From assembly GCA_016490735.1 (NCBI GenBank), contig JAEMWC010000160.1:1033501-1097500 (forward strand): a stretch of 64,000 nt of DNA, read 5' to 3'. How positions within the stretch are numbered: the first letter of the stretch is position 1; each line of letters opens with the position of its first letter. The stretch is from Pachyseris speciosa. Lineage: Eukaryota > Cnidaria > Anthozoa > Scleractinia > Pachyseridae. The notes under the pieces are model-generated. The model did not search any database. It had not been told where the DNA came from and saw nothing but the letters and a program-made list of their open reading frames with translations. The position numbers and the translations under genes are program-made. Positions 1-11,126 of the stretch are shown here, one piece after another.

Positions 1-230
1 GCTTTGTTTAATAAGTTCATAGGAACAGTCACTTATCCGTGACATTTCGTACATAGCTTCAATGATCTTCTTTCCTCTTGCAGAAAATTGAGACACCTGA
101 CAGCTTTTTAGAGCTCATTCAGCCTTTATATTTAGGTTGACGCCTTCTCCTAAGCGCCAGGTGTTTAGGTAATTAACATTTTGTCATACTCGTACGCCAA
201 GGTAGATCACGTACGTTAAACTCTATACCG

Positions 231-255
231 AAAAAAAAAAAAAAAAAAAAAAAAA
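231..255. repeat. poly(A) tract
   Basis: An uninterrupted run of 25 A. It could be the tail of a decayed retroposed copy, but no recognisable element lies directly 5' of it, so only the homopolymer is supported. Confidence 0.9.
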
Positions 256-910
256 TCAGCAGTCGTAGCATGACGGCAACACACACAAATTTTCATCAAA
301 AGCGAAGAAATAGATTTGCTTTTAAGTCAGTTGTATTTATTCATGAGATATTTCACATTTCAAATACATATTTATTCCATAAATTAACAATATACAAAGA
401 AAGCTGTCTTCTAAGATTGGACTTAAGGAATTAAAAATATATGGTTAACTCACTCAAGGCCTTAGAACCGTTATTATTATGTTTAAAGGACTGGCATGAT
501 ATCCTAAGCTGTTGAGAAAACTCGTGAATGATTTATTGCTAGTTCCTGACTAACGCGTTACAAACTAAATTGTGTCATTACATTTTCGGAAAATTCAGAG
601 CAATTACTTAGATTCAAGCGAAAAATCGCTTATTTTAACAAATAAAATTGCTATATCAGTCGGAATCATTAATTTGAACCAAGGAATGTTGAAGTTTCAA
701 CGGAAAACATTAAAGATTTGCAGAAAAGTACACTTGCATTTTGAAAATCGCGCCTTTATACAGGAGTGAATTTTATTTATTAACTCGGAATCTTAAAATC
801 GTGCTAAAACTTAGAAGAAGGAATTCTTATTTTACTCGGAAGCGCAAATTTTCTCAGCACAAATCAATGGTTTCACTTAATGCAGATTTTCCTAATTTTG
901 GAAGCGCTTA
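256..910. other. AT-rich stretch, nothing identified
   Basis: AT-rich sequence with only short stop-closed frames. A 65-codon frame on + at 572-769 has no domain signature, no splice context and composition like its flanks, so I do not call it a gene. Confidence 0.5.
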
Positions 911-919
911 AAAACCAAT

Positions 920-1505
920 TGACCCTTCCGAATTTCGGAAGCCCGTAATAACGCCAAGACGTTTCCGAATTTCGGAAGCCCCTAATATAACACCAAGAGG
1001 GTTCCGAATTTTCGGAACCCACTAACAACATCAAGAAAGTTTCCGAATTTCGGAAGCCCCTACCAACGCCAAGGCGTTTCCGAATTTCGGAAGCTCCTAA
1101 TAACACCAAGACGTTCCGAATTTCTGAAGCCCTTACCAACACCAAGCCGTTCCGAATTTCGGAAGCGCCTACCTGCACCAAGCCTTTTCCGAATTTCGGA
1201 AGCCCCTAATAACGCCAAGCCGTTTCCGAATTTCGGAAGCCTCTACCTGCACCAAGACGTTTCCGAATTTCGGAAGCCCTTAATAACGCCAAGACGTTTC
1301 CGAATTTCGGAAGCCCTTACCAACACCAAGACGTTTCCGAATTTCGGAAGCCCTTACCAACACCAAGCCGTTTCCGAATTTCGGAAGCCCCTATCTGCAC
1401 CAAGACGTTTCCGAATTTCGGAAACCCCTAATAACGCCAAGACGTTTCCGAATTTCGGAAGCCCCTATTAACACTAAGACCGGTTTCAGAATTTCGGAAC
1501 ACGGA
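920..1505. repeat. 37-bp minisatellite with inverted-repeat core
   Basis: About 16 head-to-tail copies of a unit near 37 bp. Each copy has a conserved half, TTTCCGAATTTCGGAAGC, and a variable half that alternates between CTAATAACGCCAAGACG, CTTACCAACACCAAGACG and CTACCTGCACCAAGACG types. The core CCGAA-T-TTCGG is a perfect inverted repeat around one central base. The copies at both edges are more diverged, as expected for an array growing from its middle. A long - strand frame across it is only translated repeat. The same core, read on the other strand, forms the array at 11.7-12.1 kb. Confidence 0.92.
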
Positions 1506-1509
1506 CTAT

Positions 1510-2400
1510 GAGTTCCCCAAATATGTTACAGAGTATTTATCCTCCGGTTATGATCGGAATAAATTGATTTGGTGTTGAAAATATATCTGAAAATAAAATC
1601 AAATACCACCGGCTCGAAATTTACTCGAAAGTTGATGTAAACGGGATTCCAGATCCCGAATGAAGGTACACACGAAAAATGTCAAAAGACTGCTGAATTA
1701 CCGTATTTCGACACCTTCAGCTACCGTATGTATTAACTGCTCACGGAAATCTTTTTTTGGAAATTTTCTTTTGCTAATTGCTACATTAATTATTCGTCTA
1801 ATCAACAAGAGCAAAACTTTTTTATCCCCGAGCGTTTACAGTAACCTGAACTTACGCCTCATTTCACACACGCACGATTGTTCGTTGAACTGAAAAGAAT
1901 AGACCTTTTTCATAATGGCGGACGATTTTAATTATTCTTTTGTATAATTATGTGTTAATTAGCCCTACACTAACCTCACTTCAATGAAAAAATTCTATTG
2001 AATTTTGCACATGCTGACGAGGCTAGTAGGGCTCATTATCATAAGAATAAAAGAATAATTTGTCGGGCGCCATTATGAAAAGGGTCTATACCATGTAAAA
2101 ATCTAGCCTAGACAACCAAAGTTATAATAAAAGAAAGTTCACATACAGGCAAATGTTAATACTCACCAGAGGTCGCGGTCTTGTCAAATACTTCAATTTC
2201 GGGTTCCGAGTCTGAACTGACAAAGATCGTTCGTTGATCGTTCGACTGTCTTGAGGAGCAGAAGCAGTTTCCTTGATTGGAATACTATGACATAAATTAG
2301 TGCAAGAACTCGAACACGTATCATCAAAACTATCGTCTGAAATATTTCAAGCGAAGCAGTGGAGATATCAGGAATGTTTGATGGGCTATTCGACAGTTCC
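1510..2400. other. No supported feature
   Basis: AT-rich DNA between the minisatellite and the ZNF143-like motif. Short frames at 1660-1893 (+) and 2193-2447 (-) lack domain or splice support. Confidence 0.45.
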
Positions 2401-2431
2401 ATTTCGAACAACCCTAAGGAGGACGAACCAC

Positions 2432-2450
2432 AACTCCCATAATGCATCGC
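2432..2450 (+). promoter_or_regulatory. ZNF143/Staf-like promoter motif
   Basis: The stretch AACTCCCATAATGCATCGC fits the animal ZNF143/Staf site (consensus YWCCCRNMATSCMYYRCR, from knowledge) at all but the last position. Such sites sit close upstream of transcription starts of housekeeping genes. An ATG lies about 50 bp downstream at 2501. The 14 bases CTAAGGAGGACGAA just upstream also precede the second copy of this motif at 6.4 kb on the - strand, so the shared block is longer than the factor site. Confidence 0.55.
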
Positions 2451-2500
2451 TTCGAACTATATTATCAAATTGTCGAGGACACGTGATCACTTCATTTGAA

Positions 2501-2973
2501 ATGGACGCGATGGAGGAACAAGCGTGTCAAGCGCCAATGTTTCGGAAATCAAACATTTTATATCTGTATTGCTTGGACACCGAGTATATTTCCGAGCTCA
2601 CAGTGCCTAGTTTACCTTTCCTTAAGCTGAGATGTTTGTTTCGACACCTGAGTTTTCCTGTATCTCTTTCGTAGCGCCGAATGGTCGTCTTCCCGCACAC
2701 AAAGCGTTTGCTTGACAAAGTAATGTAGTTTGCTTAGTGATGTGATGTAGTTTCGCCTTGCGTTATCAAGGTTACATCAAGTGTGGAATTTCAGGTAAGA
2801 AGCAGGGGCAGTCATAACAATTGTTGTCTGTTTAATACAGTCGTTAAAATATAGCGTTACATGACCGATTGTTGTGATTGCAGATCCAGGTCGAAGACGA
2901 TGAAGAAATTATGCTCGTTTGGGATTTCGATGTAGCTGATGTCTTTTTATCGCTGACTGCCTCTCAGTGTTAA
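2501..2973 (+). CDS. Candidate short split gene, unidentified
   Basis: Low-confidence gene candidate downstream of the ZNF143-like motif. An ATG at 2501 opens 57 codons beginning MDAMEEQACQAPM and closing at 2674. Further on, a strong donor (TTTCAG/GTAAGA, exon end 2794) and acceptor (TTGCAG, exon start 2884) define an intron of 89 bp. The exon from 2884 to the stop at 2971-2973 reads 29 residues starting IQVEDDEEIMLVWDFDV, an acidic, protein-like C-terminus. I cannot connect the first frame to the last exon without an unseen splice between about 2600 and 2760. No family is recognised. It could instead be two unrelated open frames. Confidence 0.25.
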
Positions 2974-3099
2974 GTTCAAGCCAAGATTCCCTCTCACTCT
3001 GATATTTCCATAATAATCAATTCTGTTATATACAGTGTTTTGTTTGTGATATCCAGCTGACTTTTTCCCTAGCTTTGTGTTTCGTCAAGAATAATTATT

Positions 3100-3271
3100 C
3101 AGAGACCACAGAGGGGGAGGGTTTAGTAGAACTAAAGCCCTATCAATTTTTTTGCTTGTATTGATTTTATAGGGCTCCAGATGACATGGAGAATAATTAT
3201 ATGAATTTTACCACTTGAACTTGGCCACATGTTTCAGCCATACCACTTTAAAATAGTCTCTGTGGTCCATT
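3100..3271 (+). mobile_element. hAT-derived MITE
   Basis: A 172-bp internally deleted derivative of the hAT transposon at 51475-53746. Its ends, CAGAGACCACAGAG and CTCTGTGGTC, are diverged versions of that element's CAGGGACCGCGGAG inverted repeat. The left part keeps the subterminal GGGCTCCAGATGACATGG (GGGCTCCAGTTGACATGG in the long element) and the right part keeps ATACCACTTTAAAATAGTCT (CTACCACTTTAAAATGGTCT there). The last few bases of the right end are degraded, so its exact border and target duplication are unclear. It is non-coding. Confidence 0.75.
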
Positions 3272-3279
3272 TTGTTCTT

Positions 3280-4250
3280 AAAATCATGATCACATATTTG
3301 CAACAAAAATTAACTACTTTTCAATTGCATTTCTTGTATTTGGTATAAGTTACATTTTGGAACACAGGCTTACGAAAGAAAAGAAAAAATTAATCAGTTT
3401 TTTGTTTTTAATTTGAACAAAAGACAACAGAAGTTGTCAAACATTTATTTTGGTCCATGTTTTCAAGAAGACTAAGCTAGATACAATGACAAAAAATACA
3501 AGGCCAAAGCAAGTTGTAAACAAAAAAGAATCAAACTCCTTGACTTTGTATTAAAAACTAAAACAATGTACCCACTTTGCCTGAATGTGGTACTCATCCT
3601 ACCAGGGAAAGGCCACACATGTGCTGTGTGTGCATCTTGATAATTGGCCTGTTTGGTAATTACACTCTACACTGTACAGTATTTTGGAAAAAATCAAAAA
3701 AGCAGAATGCCATGTTTTTGAGCACTCTTTTAATTGCAAATTATAATGGCTGAAATATCTTTCCAACATGTAGAAAACATACATGTAGTATAGTGCTTGT
3801 TTGCATATAAATGTAACATCATGGCAACCATGTTGGTTGACAAGAATGATAGGCTCTCTGCAGGGACCTAAACTTTATTTTTTTGTAAATTATGCCAAAA
3901 AAGGTATTGTCAACCAACATGGCTGCCTTGTCACATGGGTGAAAACCAAGAATATCTAAACAAAAACCATCCGCATCAAAATGCTGTAGCAGTTGGCTTT
4001 CAAACAAAATACTTTTTTCTATTAACTTGAAGACATCCTTGATTTGCTTTGACAAAGGGCCACGCTTGAAATATTAGCTTTTAAATCACTACACAGAGAC
4101 CAATTTACTTCATCAGGCCATCTGACAAACTCGAAACTGTTATAATAATGTACTTGCACTTGGTGCAAATAGTGGTGGCAAGTGTATTAAAAGTCTTTTT
4201 GGTAAATGAGAATTTCAAAACATTGACTACATTGAATTACCCCTAGATAA
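3280..4250. other. No supported feature
   Basis: AT-rich DNA. Small - strand frames at 3599-3784 and 3819-4055 show no domain or clear splice signals. Confidence 0.45.
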
Positions 4251-4256
4251 AAAATA

Positions 4257-4327
<71 letters not shown>
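4257..4327. repeat. (TAA)n microsatellite
   Basis: About 70 bp of TAA units with a few substitutions. The overlapping - strand poly-isoleucine frame is its translation and not a gene. TAA tracts elsewhere in the window border R4-like LINE copies; none is recognisable here. Confidence 0.9.
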
Positions 4328-4329
<2 letters not shown>

Positions 4330-5080
4330 GTAATGATAATAGGACTGAGTGGCGAACACTTCAGGGAAGTACCAGTAATCAGGTGAGTGATTTTAAATTT
4401 GGCTGAGCGTGTAGCAGGAAGCTGATTTGAAATTATGAGCACCCCTGAATTGTATGGCACGAAGTCCAATTACCAATTAATTGTGTCAATAACAAAATGC
4501 AAGAAATTCAGGAATTAAAGATGAGCATATATGTTGTAGTTAAATTTATCCTTGGTTCAATCTTAAGTTCCTTATTTGTTCTTGTGTATGTTATGTAGGA
4601 AAATATGGAGAAAAACATAAATTGAACCACAACATAAATGCTTCTTGTTTTCAATCTGGACCTGTCAACTTCCTCACTAAAGATATTCTCCTTGATTTTG
4701 ATTGGCTAGCATCAGACTGTCTGATTTGGCCTGTCTGATTGCAAGTGTTTGTAATCGGACAGCTCAAATCGGACAGTTTGGACCTGAAACAGTCAATTTT
4801 CCCAACAAACCATAATAACAATAAACTTTATTTACTACTGAGAACCATGAGTACAAAATGTTCTATTATGCTCAGAGCATCAATATGTTCATGTTTATCA
4901 AAGAACCTCGATAACAATTATTGTTCCACATTTACACTGGATTCTAACAAGGCCAAGCTCTCCAAAATTAAATAAGTTAGTTGTTTCTCAGTTAAACAAT
5001 GCAGTTTTCCAGTCAGTGATGGAGAGACATTGAGGTAAGCTGCATCACCGCTTGTTCCAGGTTGGGTGACAGGAGAGCCA

Positions 5081-6231
5081 TCAATATGACTTGACAGATA
5101 TAGCAAGTGCATCTTCAGCCTCGTCAATTGATTTATACTTCTGTTTTAAGTTAATCATCACATGGCTCCGAACACTGGGTTCTGAAAAAAAAAAGTTAAG
5201 TGACTGCACTTTACAATGAAGGTCTAATTACAGCATTTGGAAAATATATGACTGTCCCTGTCATCATGAAAATAGAAAACTCTTGAAAGTCAGCTTGCTG
5301 ATATGCTCATAACTAACACTGCAGAACATTCAGCGAACTGAATTTATAAAATAACAAACAGCAAAATATCTTGATCTGTTTGTGTAAAATATTCTCAGCT
5401 CCAATTCAAAGCCTGTGTTTTATAGATTTCCTTTTCAGTGAGTTCTAAAATAAACAATATGTGAAGATTATTCATCTCATGCAAAAATCTTACTGGTTCT
5501 CTTGTATGAAGTCCCCACAGTTTGCTAGATGAAATCAGCAGCCTTTATCCCAGTATTCATGCTGATCTCCAAATGTTGGTCATTCAGGTCATTCACCAGT
5601 CTTTAGCTTAAATTGTGTTCCAATTTTTATTTTCGTTTCGAAGTAGCACGTTTAGATAAAAAATCAAGAAAAAAAATCTAAGACTCAAGTACCTTTTGCA
5701 AAGGGCTTCCTTTTCCTTGAAAAGCCAACGTTCTCCGGGTTCGCGTTGGTATTTCTTCGCTTTCTGGTTCAAGCACAGGAAGAATTTACAAGGCTTTTCT
5801 CTTTTGGTTTGTTCGGGGTTCTGACCTGGCAACATATGGACGTTTCTCTCGTTCATCCACGGCAGTAATAATCTAGAAAAATAACAGAAGAAAGTCAACT
5901 AAGATATAACCAAACAGCTGATAGGAATGTCTCGAAAACGACAAATGAAATGAAAAAAACACATGGAAAATTAAAGCTTGTTGGCATGTTTTATCACACC
6001 TCGCGAGCACGTGTATGACGAAAAATACCAAACTTTGTGGCCAAAAAAGACACTGAAATCGCGAGGTTCTTCGAGGTTCCAAAATCGAACCACCTTCCGA
6101 TTTATCTTATTTTGCTATTCTGACTATCTACGGGCCAAAAGATTTCGAAAACAACGTTCACTTACCCTAATTGTTTGAGGTCATTCAGCCATCACGCCAT
6201 TTGCAATTAAAATGATGTCCGAAATATTGAA
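5081..6231 (-). CDS. Candidate split gene on - strand, unidentified
   Basis: Low-confidence candidate running leftward from the ZNF143-like motif at 6404-6422. On the - strand three stretches have good splice borders: 6231-6166 (TTTCAG acceptor, GTAAG donor), 5872-5693 (TTTTTCTAG acceptor, GTAC donor) and 5181 to a stop at 5083-5081 (T-tract CAG acceptor). The first carries three ATGs, each closed within a few codons, as in a leader exon. The second is open throughout in one frame, with an ATG giving MNERNVHMLPGQNPEQTK. The last reads about 32 residues, including RSHVMINLKQKYKSIDEAED. Direct joining of the second to the last exon is out of frame, so at least one exon between 5190 and 5690 is missing. 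Family unknown. Confidence 0.22.
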
Positions 6232-6403
6232 CTGAAAGAAGGACAAAACCATTATTATCAGAGCTAGAAACACAACTCATAATAGCAAAATGCAATAAAA
6301 ATACACATAAAAATAAAAAAACTGACCTTAAAATGCTTCGATCTCTGTAAATTCTTCTGCACTTCTTGAGCGAATGCGTCGATGAGACGTATGGAATTTT
6401 AAA

Positions 6404-6422
6404 CGCAAAGCATCATGGGGGT
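6404..6422 (-). promoter_or_regulatory. ZNF143/Staf-like promoter motif, second copy
   Basis: On the - strand this reads ACCCCCATGATGCTTTGCG, a weaker match to the ZNF143/Staf site than the one at 2432-2450. It is also preceded by CTAAGGAGGACGAA (6441-6428 on the - strand). The two motif blocks point toward each other across about 4 kb, as promoters of convergent genes would, or as inverted ends of an old duplicated or mobile segment would. Confidence 0.4.
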
Positions 6423-6449
6423 CCTGATTCGTCCTCCTTAGAACAACCC

Positions 6450-7490
6450 CTACGACACGAACACCCGCATCTCATTGCGTCGGTAACACCTTTTAGATTA
6501 AATTTGTGGGCAAAGAATAGGTTATTGTTCACTTTATCGGAAATGAAAGATTAGAAGCCGGCTTCCAAGCATAGTTCTGTCACCTTGAACGACTCTGGGA
6601 AGAATTTTTTTCTCACACCACAAGTCCAACATATATCTACCAACTACGGGACAGACAAGGGACGTTATATACTCTATAACCTTACTGTATCACTGACGGT
6701 ACCAACTTTCAACTTACATTAGGTTAGTGTAATTTTTGAAATGACCGCGTTGATTGCAACTTGACAATAACAAAACCGACCACTGAATCTAGTCAGATCA
6801 AAGGGATGAGCTGTGTTTGTTGCAACTGACAACTACAACCCAGTAGATTTCGAAACCAGATTTTTATCTGGAAACTTTGAAGAGCCAGCGCCCCTCATTT
6901 TAAGTCTGGCTTGTCATCTGCTACAGAAAAAATCTATGCAAAAAAATCAGTTGAGCAAAGAATTCTGTTTCTTTGCCGCTTTTTCACACCTCTTCTAAAC
7001 AAATATGAACCGTGAGAAAATGTAAATGCTAAGAAAATAGTCACGTAGCTCACTGTCAGCTTGGAATAAGTGAGCAGAAGTCAGCACATAAGAGCTCTGT
7101 TAGTTAATCACTAGCCTCGCTTTAGTAATCAGTGTTTCAGTTCCTGATAACAACATCATCCCAAGCAGCGAAGTTGTGGTTCATTACAGGTTGTTGACGG
7201 TAAAGCGAAGATTGTCGGAAATGGCCTTGCTTTGAAAAGTTCGAAAGGACTAGAATATTGATGTTTACTGGATGTAAGCGCGCCGTCGGCCCATAAAAAA
7301 GGAAAGGATAATCCAGGTAGGAAACTTTCTCTTCAGTGGTTGCATGGAACGTAAAATGCCTTGTTTCGCCTTTATTCAGACAATCGTCTTGAGTGTTCGG
7401 CCATCGCTTTCCTAAAACTTCAACTTCAACTTTATTTTACACTGTTTAAATGACCTCAATTAAACCACTTAAACATGCAAACAGATTTTA
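6450..7490. other. No supported feature
   Basis: Mixed-composition DNA with frames under 65 codons. I see no domain, RNA or repeat signature. Confidence 0.45.
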
Positions 7491-7491
7491 C

Positions 7492-7668
7492 TATGGCAAG
7501 CCGTTTGTAGCAAAATTTAATCCTTGAAATAATATGTTTAATCCACCAAATATTGGTTTAATTTAAACTAGTGAAAATTCATTCAATCCATAATCCATCA
7601 AATGTTGGTTTAATTTAAACCTGTGAAAATTCATTCAATCCATAATCCACCAAATATTGGTTTAATTT
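7492..7668 (-). repeat. Outer inverted repeat, left arm
   Basis: About three copies of a roughly 65-bp unit containing AATCCACCAAATATTGGTTT and GTGAAAATTCATTCAATCC. The block occurs in reverse complement at 11127-11287, including the flanking word ATGGCAAGCCGTTT. Together the two blocks enclose the Penelope-like element. Between each outer arm and the inner 931-bp arms lie about 300 bp on either side that do not match each other. Confidence 0.8.
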
Positions 7669-8045
7669 AAACCAGTGAAAAGTCATTCAATCTAATCGTA
7701 AATATAAATTTTCATTCAATTCAATCTTTTGATTATTATCATTTAATCCAATGCCTTGAGTTTTGATTCAATCCAAACCTTGAAATATCTGTTTAAACCG
7801 GAAAATTTTATTCAATCTTCCTGGGCCGAGCGCGGCCAAGAGAAACCAGAGTAGGTTGAGTACGAGAGAGAGCACAGTTCTTTTGTAGCGACAACATGGC
7901 GAACGAAGAACATTTTGAGTTAGAAAAGACTCGCCGAAGTTTCTTGCAGAATAAACTCTTGTTATTAGGCCATCGTAGCTTGATTAAAAATAAAACACAA
8001 ACAGCGGAGATAAACATGGTAAACCAACGCATTTTATATAGACTT

Positions 8046-8079
8046 GACGTTTCGTATGCTAGGCAACATACATTTTCAA
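8046..8079 (-). ncRNA. Hammerhead-like motif in PLE tail
   Basis: On the - strand: TTGAAAA, then GTATG...CATAC as stem II, then GAAAC and GTC. This is the order of a hammerhead ribozyme core (CUGANGA, stem II, GAAA, cleavage triplet), with a degraded first box. PLEs are known to carry hammerheads with very short stem III in their terminal repeats. Self-cleavage is not shown. Confidence 0.4.
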
Positions 8080-8190
8080 AAGTGACCGTTACAATTTTTG
8101 AACACTGTTTATATACTTCTAATACAGGGGTCTGGAACCGAGATTAAGAAAAACTATCTTAACAGTAAATATGTAAAAGGATACACCTTA

Positions 8191-9905
8191 TTAATAAAGC
8201 AACAACTTCTCACTACTAATGTTTACATTGAAAGCTGGCTTAAGCTCTTGGATAAATAAGGTTTCCTTAATTTTGCAATGATAATCGGTTTTGCCCGACG
8301 CTAAAATGTCAAAATGATCCCACTTGATGTTGTGTCCAGTGGTTTTAACGTGATCAGCAATGGCTGATGTGTGGTCATTTTTAGCGAGGGCCTTGAAATG
8401 TTCAGTTTTCCTGTCATGAAGTCTTCTTTTTGTCTTACCGATGTAAAAATCAGTGCAGTCCCAGCAACCGGCCTTATAAATGACTTTAGACTTCTGAGAG
8501 CGGTTTAAGCGGTCCTTGTAAGGAAAGAAAGACTTGATGCGGAGAGTGTTCTGAAAAACTGTCTTAAGGTTGACGCAGGAGTAGAAATTGTAAACACAGG
8601 ATCTCAGGCGTTTAGCGATTTGGTTGCTCTGTAGACCTAAGTAAGGTAACAGGATGATTATATCTTTCTTAGGAACTGTCAAGACAGGGCTGTTGGGCTT
8701 GTTTCTGTTTCTGTTCAAAACATCGTTAATGTTGTAGGTAATTATACCTTGAGGGTAACCATTTTGTAGAAGAAGTTTCCGGAGATCATTAAGAGCAGAT
8801 TGCAATAAAGAAGGCGTGGAGCAAATTCGATAACAACGATAAGTGAGCGTACGAATGAGATTAATTTTGTATTTGCGCGGTGTGAACGAATCCCATTTGG
8901 TGTAGAGGCCAGTGAATGTCTTCTTCCGGTAAATGGATGTCTTGAAGGTGTTGTTCTGGCAGCGTTTGACAAGAATGTCTAAAAATGGAATTTCGTTGTT
9001 CTGTTCGAATTCAATAGTGAATTTGATGCTGTTGTGACGAATGTTTAAATACTGCAAAAACTCATTCGCAGTGTCTTTACTGTCAAACATGGTAAAGGTG
9101 TCATCGACGTACCTATACCAAAGGGAAGGACAAACTTTACCCCTCATAACCCATCTTTCTTCAAAGTGACACATAAAAATGTTGGCCAAAACTGGCCTAA
9201 TGGTGAACCCATGGCTACACCATCAATTTGGTCGTAGTATTGGCCATCAAAAATAAAGTGGCTTTTCTTAGTGGCAAACTCTAACAACTTCTGTAAAACA
9301 GCACGAGGTAATGTAGGAGGATCAGGTAGAGAATACAGCTTGTCGAGACAAATACGTATTGTTTCATCAAGTGGTACATTTGTAAATAGTGAACTGACAT
9401 CCAATGAGCACATTATTCCATTGCTATGATTGTAATTTTTGGCCCAGTCCGCAAAACTAAAAGAGTCCTTAACTGTGTGTTGGTTGGTGGAAATCGGCTG
9501 AAGTATACCCACAAGGTAAGAAGCAAGATTGTAGTTATAGGTGTTAACGGATGAAACTATCGGGCGGAACGGGCAGCCGACCTTGTGAACCTTTGGCAGG
9601 CCGTACAAAATACCAGGAGAAGATCCGCTGGGTAAAATCTTGTGGAATGTCGCGTCATCAATAAGTTGATCATTTCTAAGTTTGGGGAGATAGGTAGAGA
9701 GGCTGTCTTCTCTAGATTTAGTTGGATTGTTCTTTAATTGCTTGAATTTAGAATTATCGGAAATCAATTGCTTCATTTTGCTGAGATAATCGAGCCTGTT
9801 AACTATGACAACGCCATTCCCTTTGTCTGGTTTCGTAATGATGATGCTGTTATCGCTGCGTAAATCAGACAAGGCTCTCCACTCATCTTTGCTAAGAATG
9901 TTCAC
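8191..9905 (-). pseudogene. PLE reverse transcriptase/GIY-YIG polyprotein, frameshifted
   Basis: Two overlapping - strand frames make one PLE protein. The upstream frame (9905-9144) has the RT blocks DKGNGVVIVN, GLPKVHKVGCPFRPIVSS, CSLDVSSLFTNVPLDE and GVAMGSPLG. The downstream frame (9189-8191) has the catalytic box YRYVDDTF, the thumb region, and a C-terminal GIY-YIG-type nuclease with CWDCTDFYIGKTKRRL. A single base is missing in the codon after GSPLG near 9190, which shifts the frame; otherwise it reads cleanly. The N-terminus upstream of 9905 is absent because the inverted right arm starts there. The element would copy itself by target-primed synthesis, with the GIY-YIG domain nicking DNA. 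Young but inactive as read. Confidence 0.85.
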
Positions 9906-10626
9906 TGGCCTCTACACCAAATGGGATTCGTTCACACCGCGCAAATACAAAATTAATCTCATTCGTACGCTCACTTATCGTTGTTATCGAATTTGCTCCA
10001 CGCCTTCTTTATTGCAATCTGCTCTTAATGATCTCCGGAAACTTCTTCTACAAAATGGTTACCCTCAAGGTATAATTACCTACAACATTAACGATGTTTT
10101 GAACAGAAACAGAAACAAGCCCAACAGCCCTGTCTTGACAGTTCCTAAGAAAGATATAATCATCCTGTTACCTTACTTAGGTCTACAGAGCAACCAAATC
10201 GCTAAACGCCTGAGATCCTGTGTTTACAATTTCTACTCCTGCGTCAACCTTAAGACAGTTTTTCAGAACACTCTCCGCATCAAGTCTTTCTTTCCTTACA
10301 AGGACCGCTTAAACCGCTCTCAGAAGTCTAAAGTCATTTATAAGGCCGGTTGCTGGGACTGCACTGATTTTTACATCGGTAAGACAAAAAGAAGACTTCA
10401 TGACAGGAAAACTGAACATTTCAAGGCCCTCGCTAAAAATGACCACACATCAGCCATTGCTGATCACGTTAAAACCACTGGACACAACATCAAGTGGGAT
10501 CATTTTGACATTTTAGCGTCGGGCAAAACCGATTATCATTGCAAAATTAAGGAAACCTTATTTATCCAAGAGCTTAAGCCAGCTTTCAATGTAAACATTA
10601 GTAGTGAGAAGTTGTTGCTTTATTAA
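9901..10626 (+). pseudogene. Inverted partial copy of PLE GIY-YIG region
   Basis: Reads on + from FTGLYTKWDSFTPRKYK to the same terminal SEKLLLY as the - strand copy. The amino acid sequence is the same over its whole length and it includes the GIY-YIG nuclease. It has no RT. The open frame extends upstream of 9901 only because the antisense of the RT happens to be open to an ATG at 9805. That fusion is a junction artefact and should not be read as a real N-terminus. Confidence 0.85.
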
Positions 10627-10737
10627 TAAGGTGTATCCTTTTACATATTTACTGTTAAGATAGTTTTTCTTAATCTCGGTTCCAGACCCCTGTATTAGAA
10701 GTATATAAACAGTGTTCAAAAATTGTAACGGTCACTT

Positions 10738-10771
10738 TTGAAAATGTATGTTGCCTAGCATACGAAACGTC
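10738..10771 (+). ncRNA. Hammerhead-like motif in PLE tail, right arm
   Basis: Mirror copy of the motif at 8046-8079: TTGAAAA, stem GTATG/CATAC, GAAAC, GTC. With the left copy, transcripts crossing the whole element would carry one sense and one antisense version. Confidence 0.4.
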
Positions 10772-11126
10772 AAGTCTATATAAAATGCGTTGGTTTACCA
10801 TGTTTATCTCCGCTGTTTGTGTTTTATTTTTCTTGCAGAAGTTTTAGATAAAAGCGACAACCTTTTCAAGGTAATTTTGACGCGAAAACAGTAGAAGCGT
10901 ATGCTTAATCAAACTATTAGTTTCGTTAGGTTGTATGTCATAAGAATCATCACCGCTTTCTTCACAAAGACACTCGAATCCTTCTTTCACTTTCAGGCTC
11001 GATTCAGACACCGTACTTTTCATGCGTCAAACCTAATGCATAAATTATTATATTACATATTTAAGCAGTTTTACTCCGAACTAGAACTAGAACTGGAACT
11101 GTATTAGCAACGCCTGCGGAATGGCA

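Larger units (their letters stand above)
7986..10831. mobile_element. Penelope-like element with perfect-looking inverted arms
   Basis: A Penelope-like retroelement (PLE) in foldback form. The left arm (7986-8916) and right arm (9901-10831) are each 931 bp, inverted, and identical wherever I compared them. They enclose a unique 984-bp centre. Left arm plus centre make the - strand element (reverse transcriptase then GIY-YIG nuclease, 9905-8191); the right arm is a second copy of only the nuclease half and 3' tail on +. PLEs are known for terminal repeats that can be direct or inverted, so this may be a native form. Equal arm length and apparent identity mean it is very recent, gene-converted or an assembly fold. 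Confidence 0.85.

Noticed and set aside
873..1181. 102-codon - strand open frame
   Set aside because: It is the minisatellite translated; a 37-bp period read in three frames gives a repetitive peptide with no stop by chance.
920..1505. Regular conserved/variable alternation resembling a CRISPR array
   Set aside because: The variable halves are only three recurring types, and the unit is contiguous 37-bp satellite. The genomic context is animal and no cas genes are present.
9805..9900. N-terminal extension of the + strand PLE frame
   Set aside because: Antisense of the RT, joined by chance to the inverted nuclease copy at 9901.
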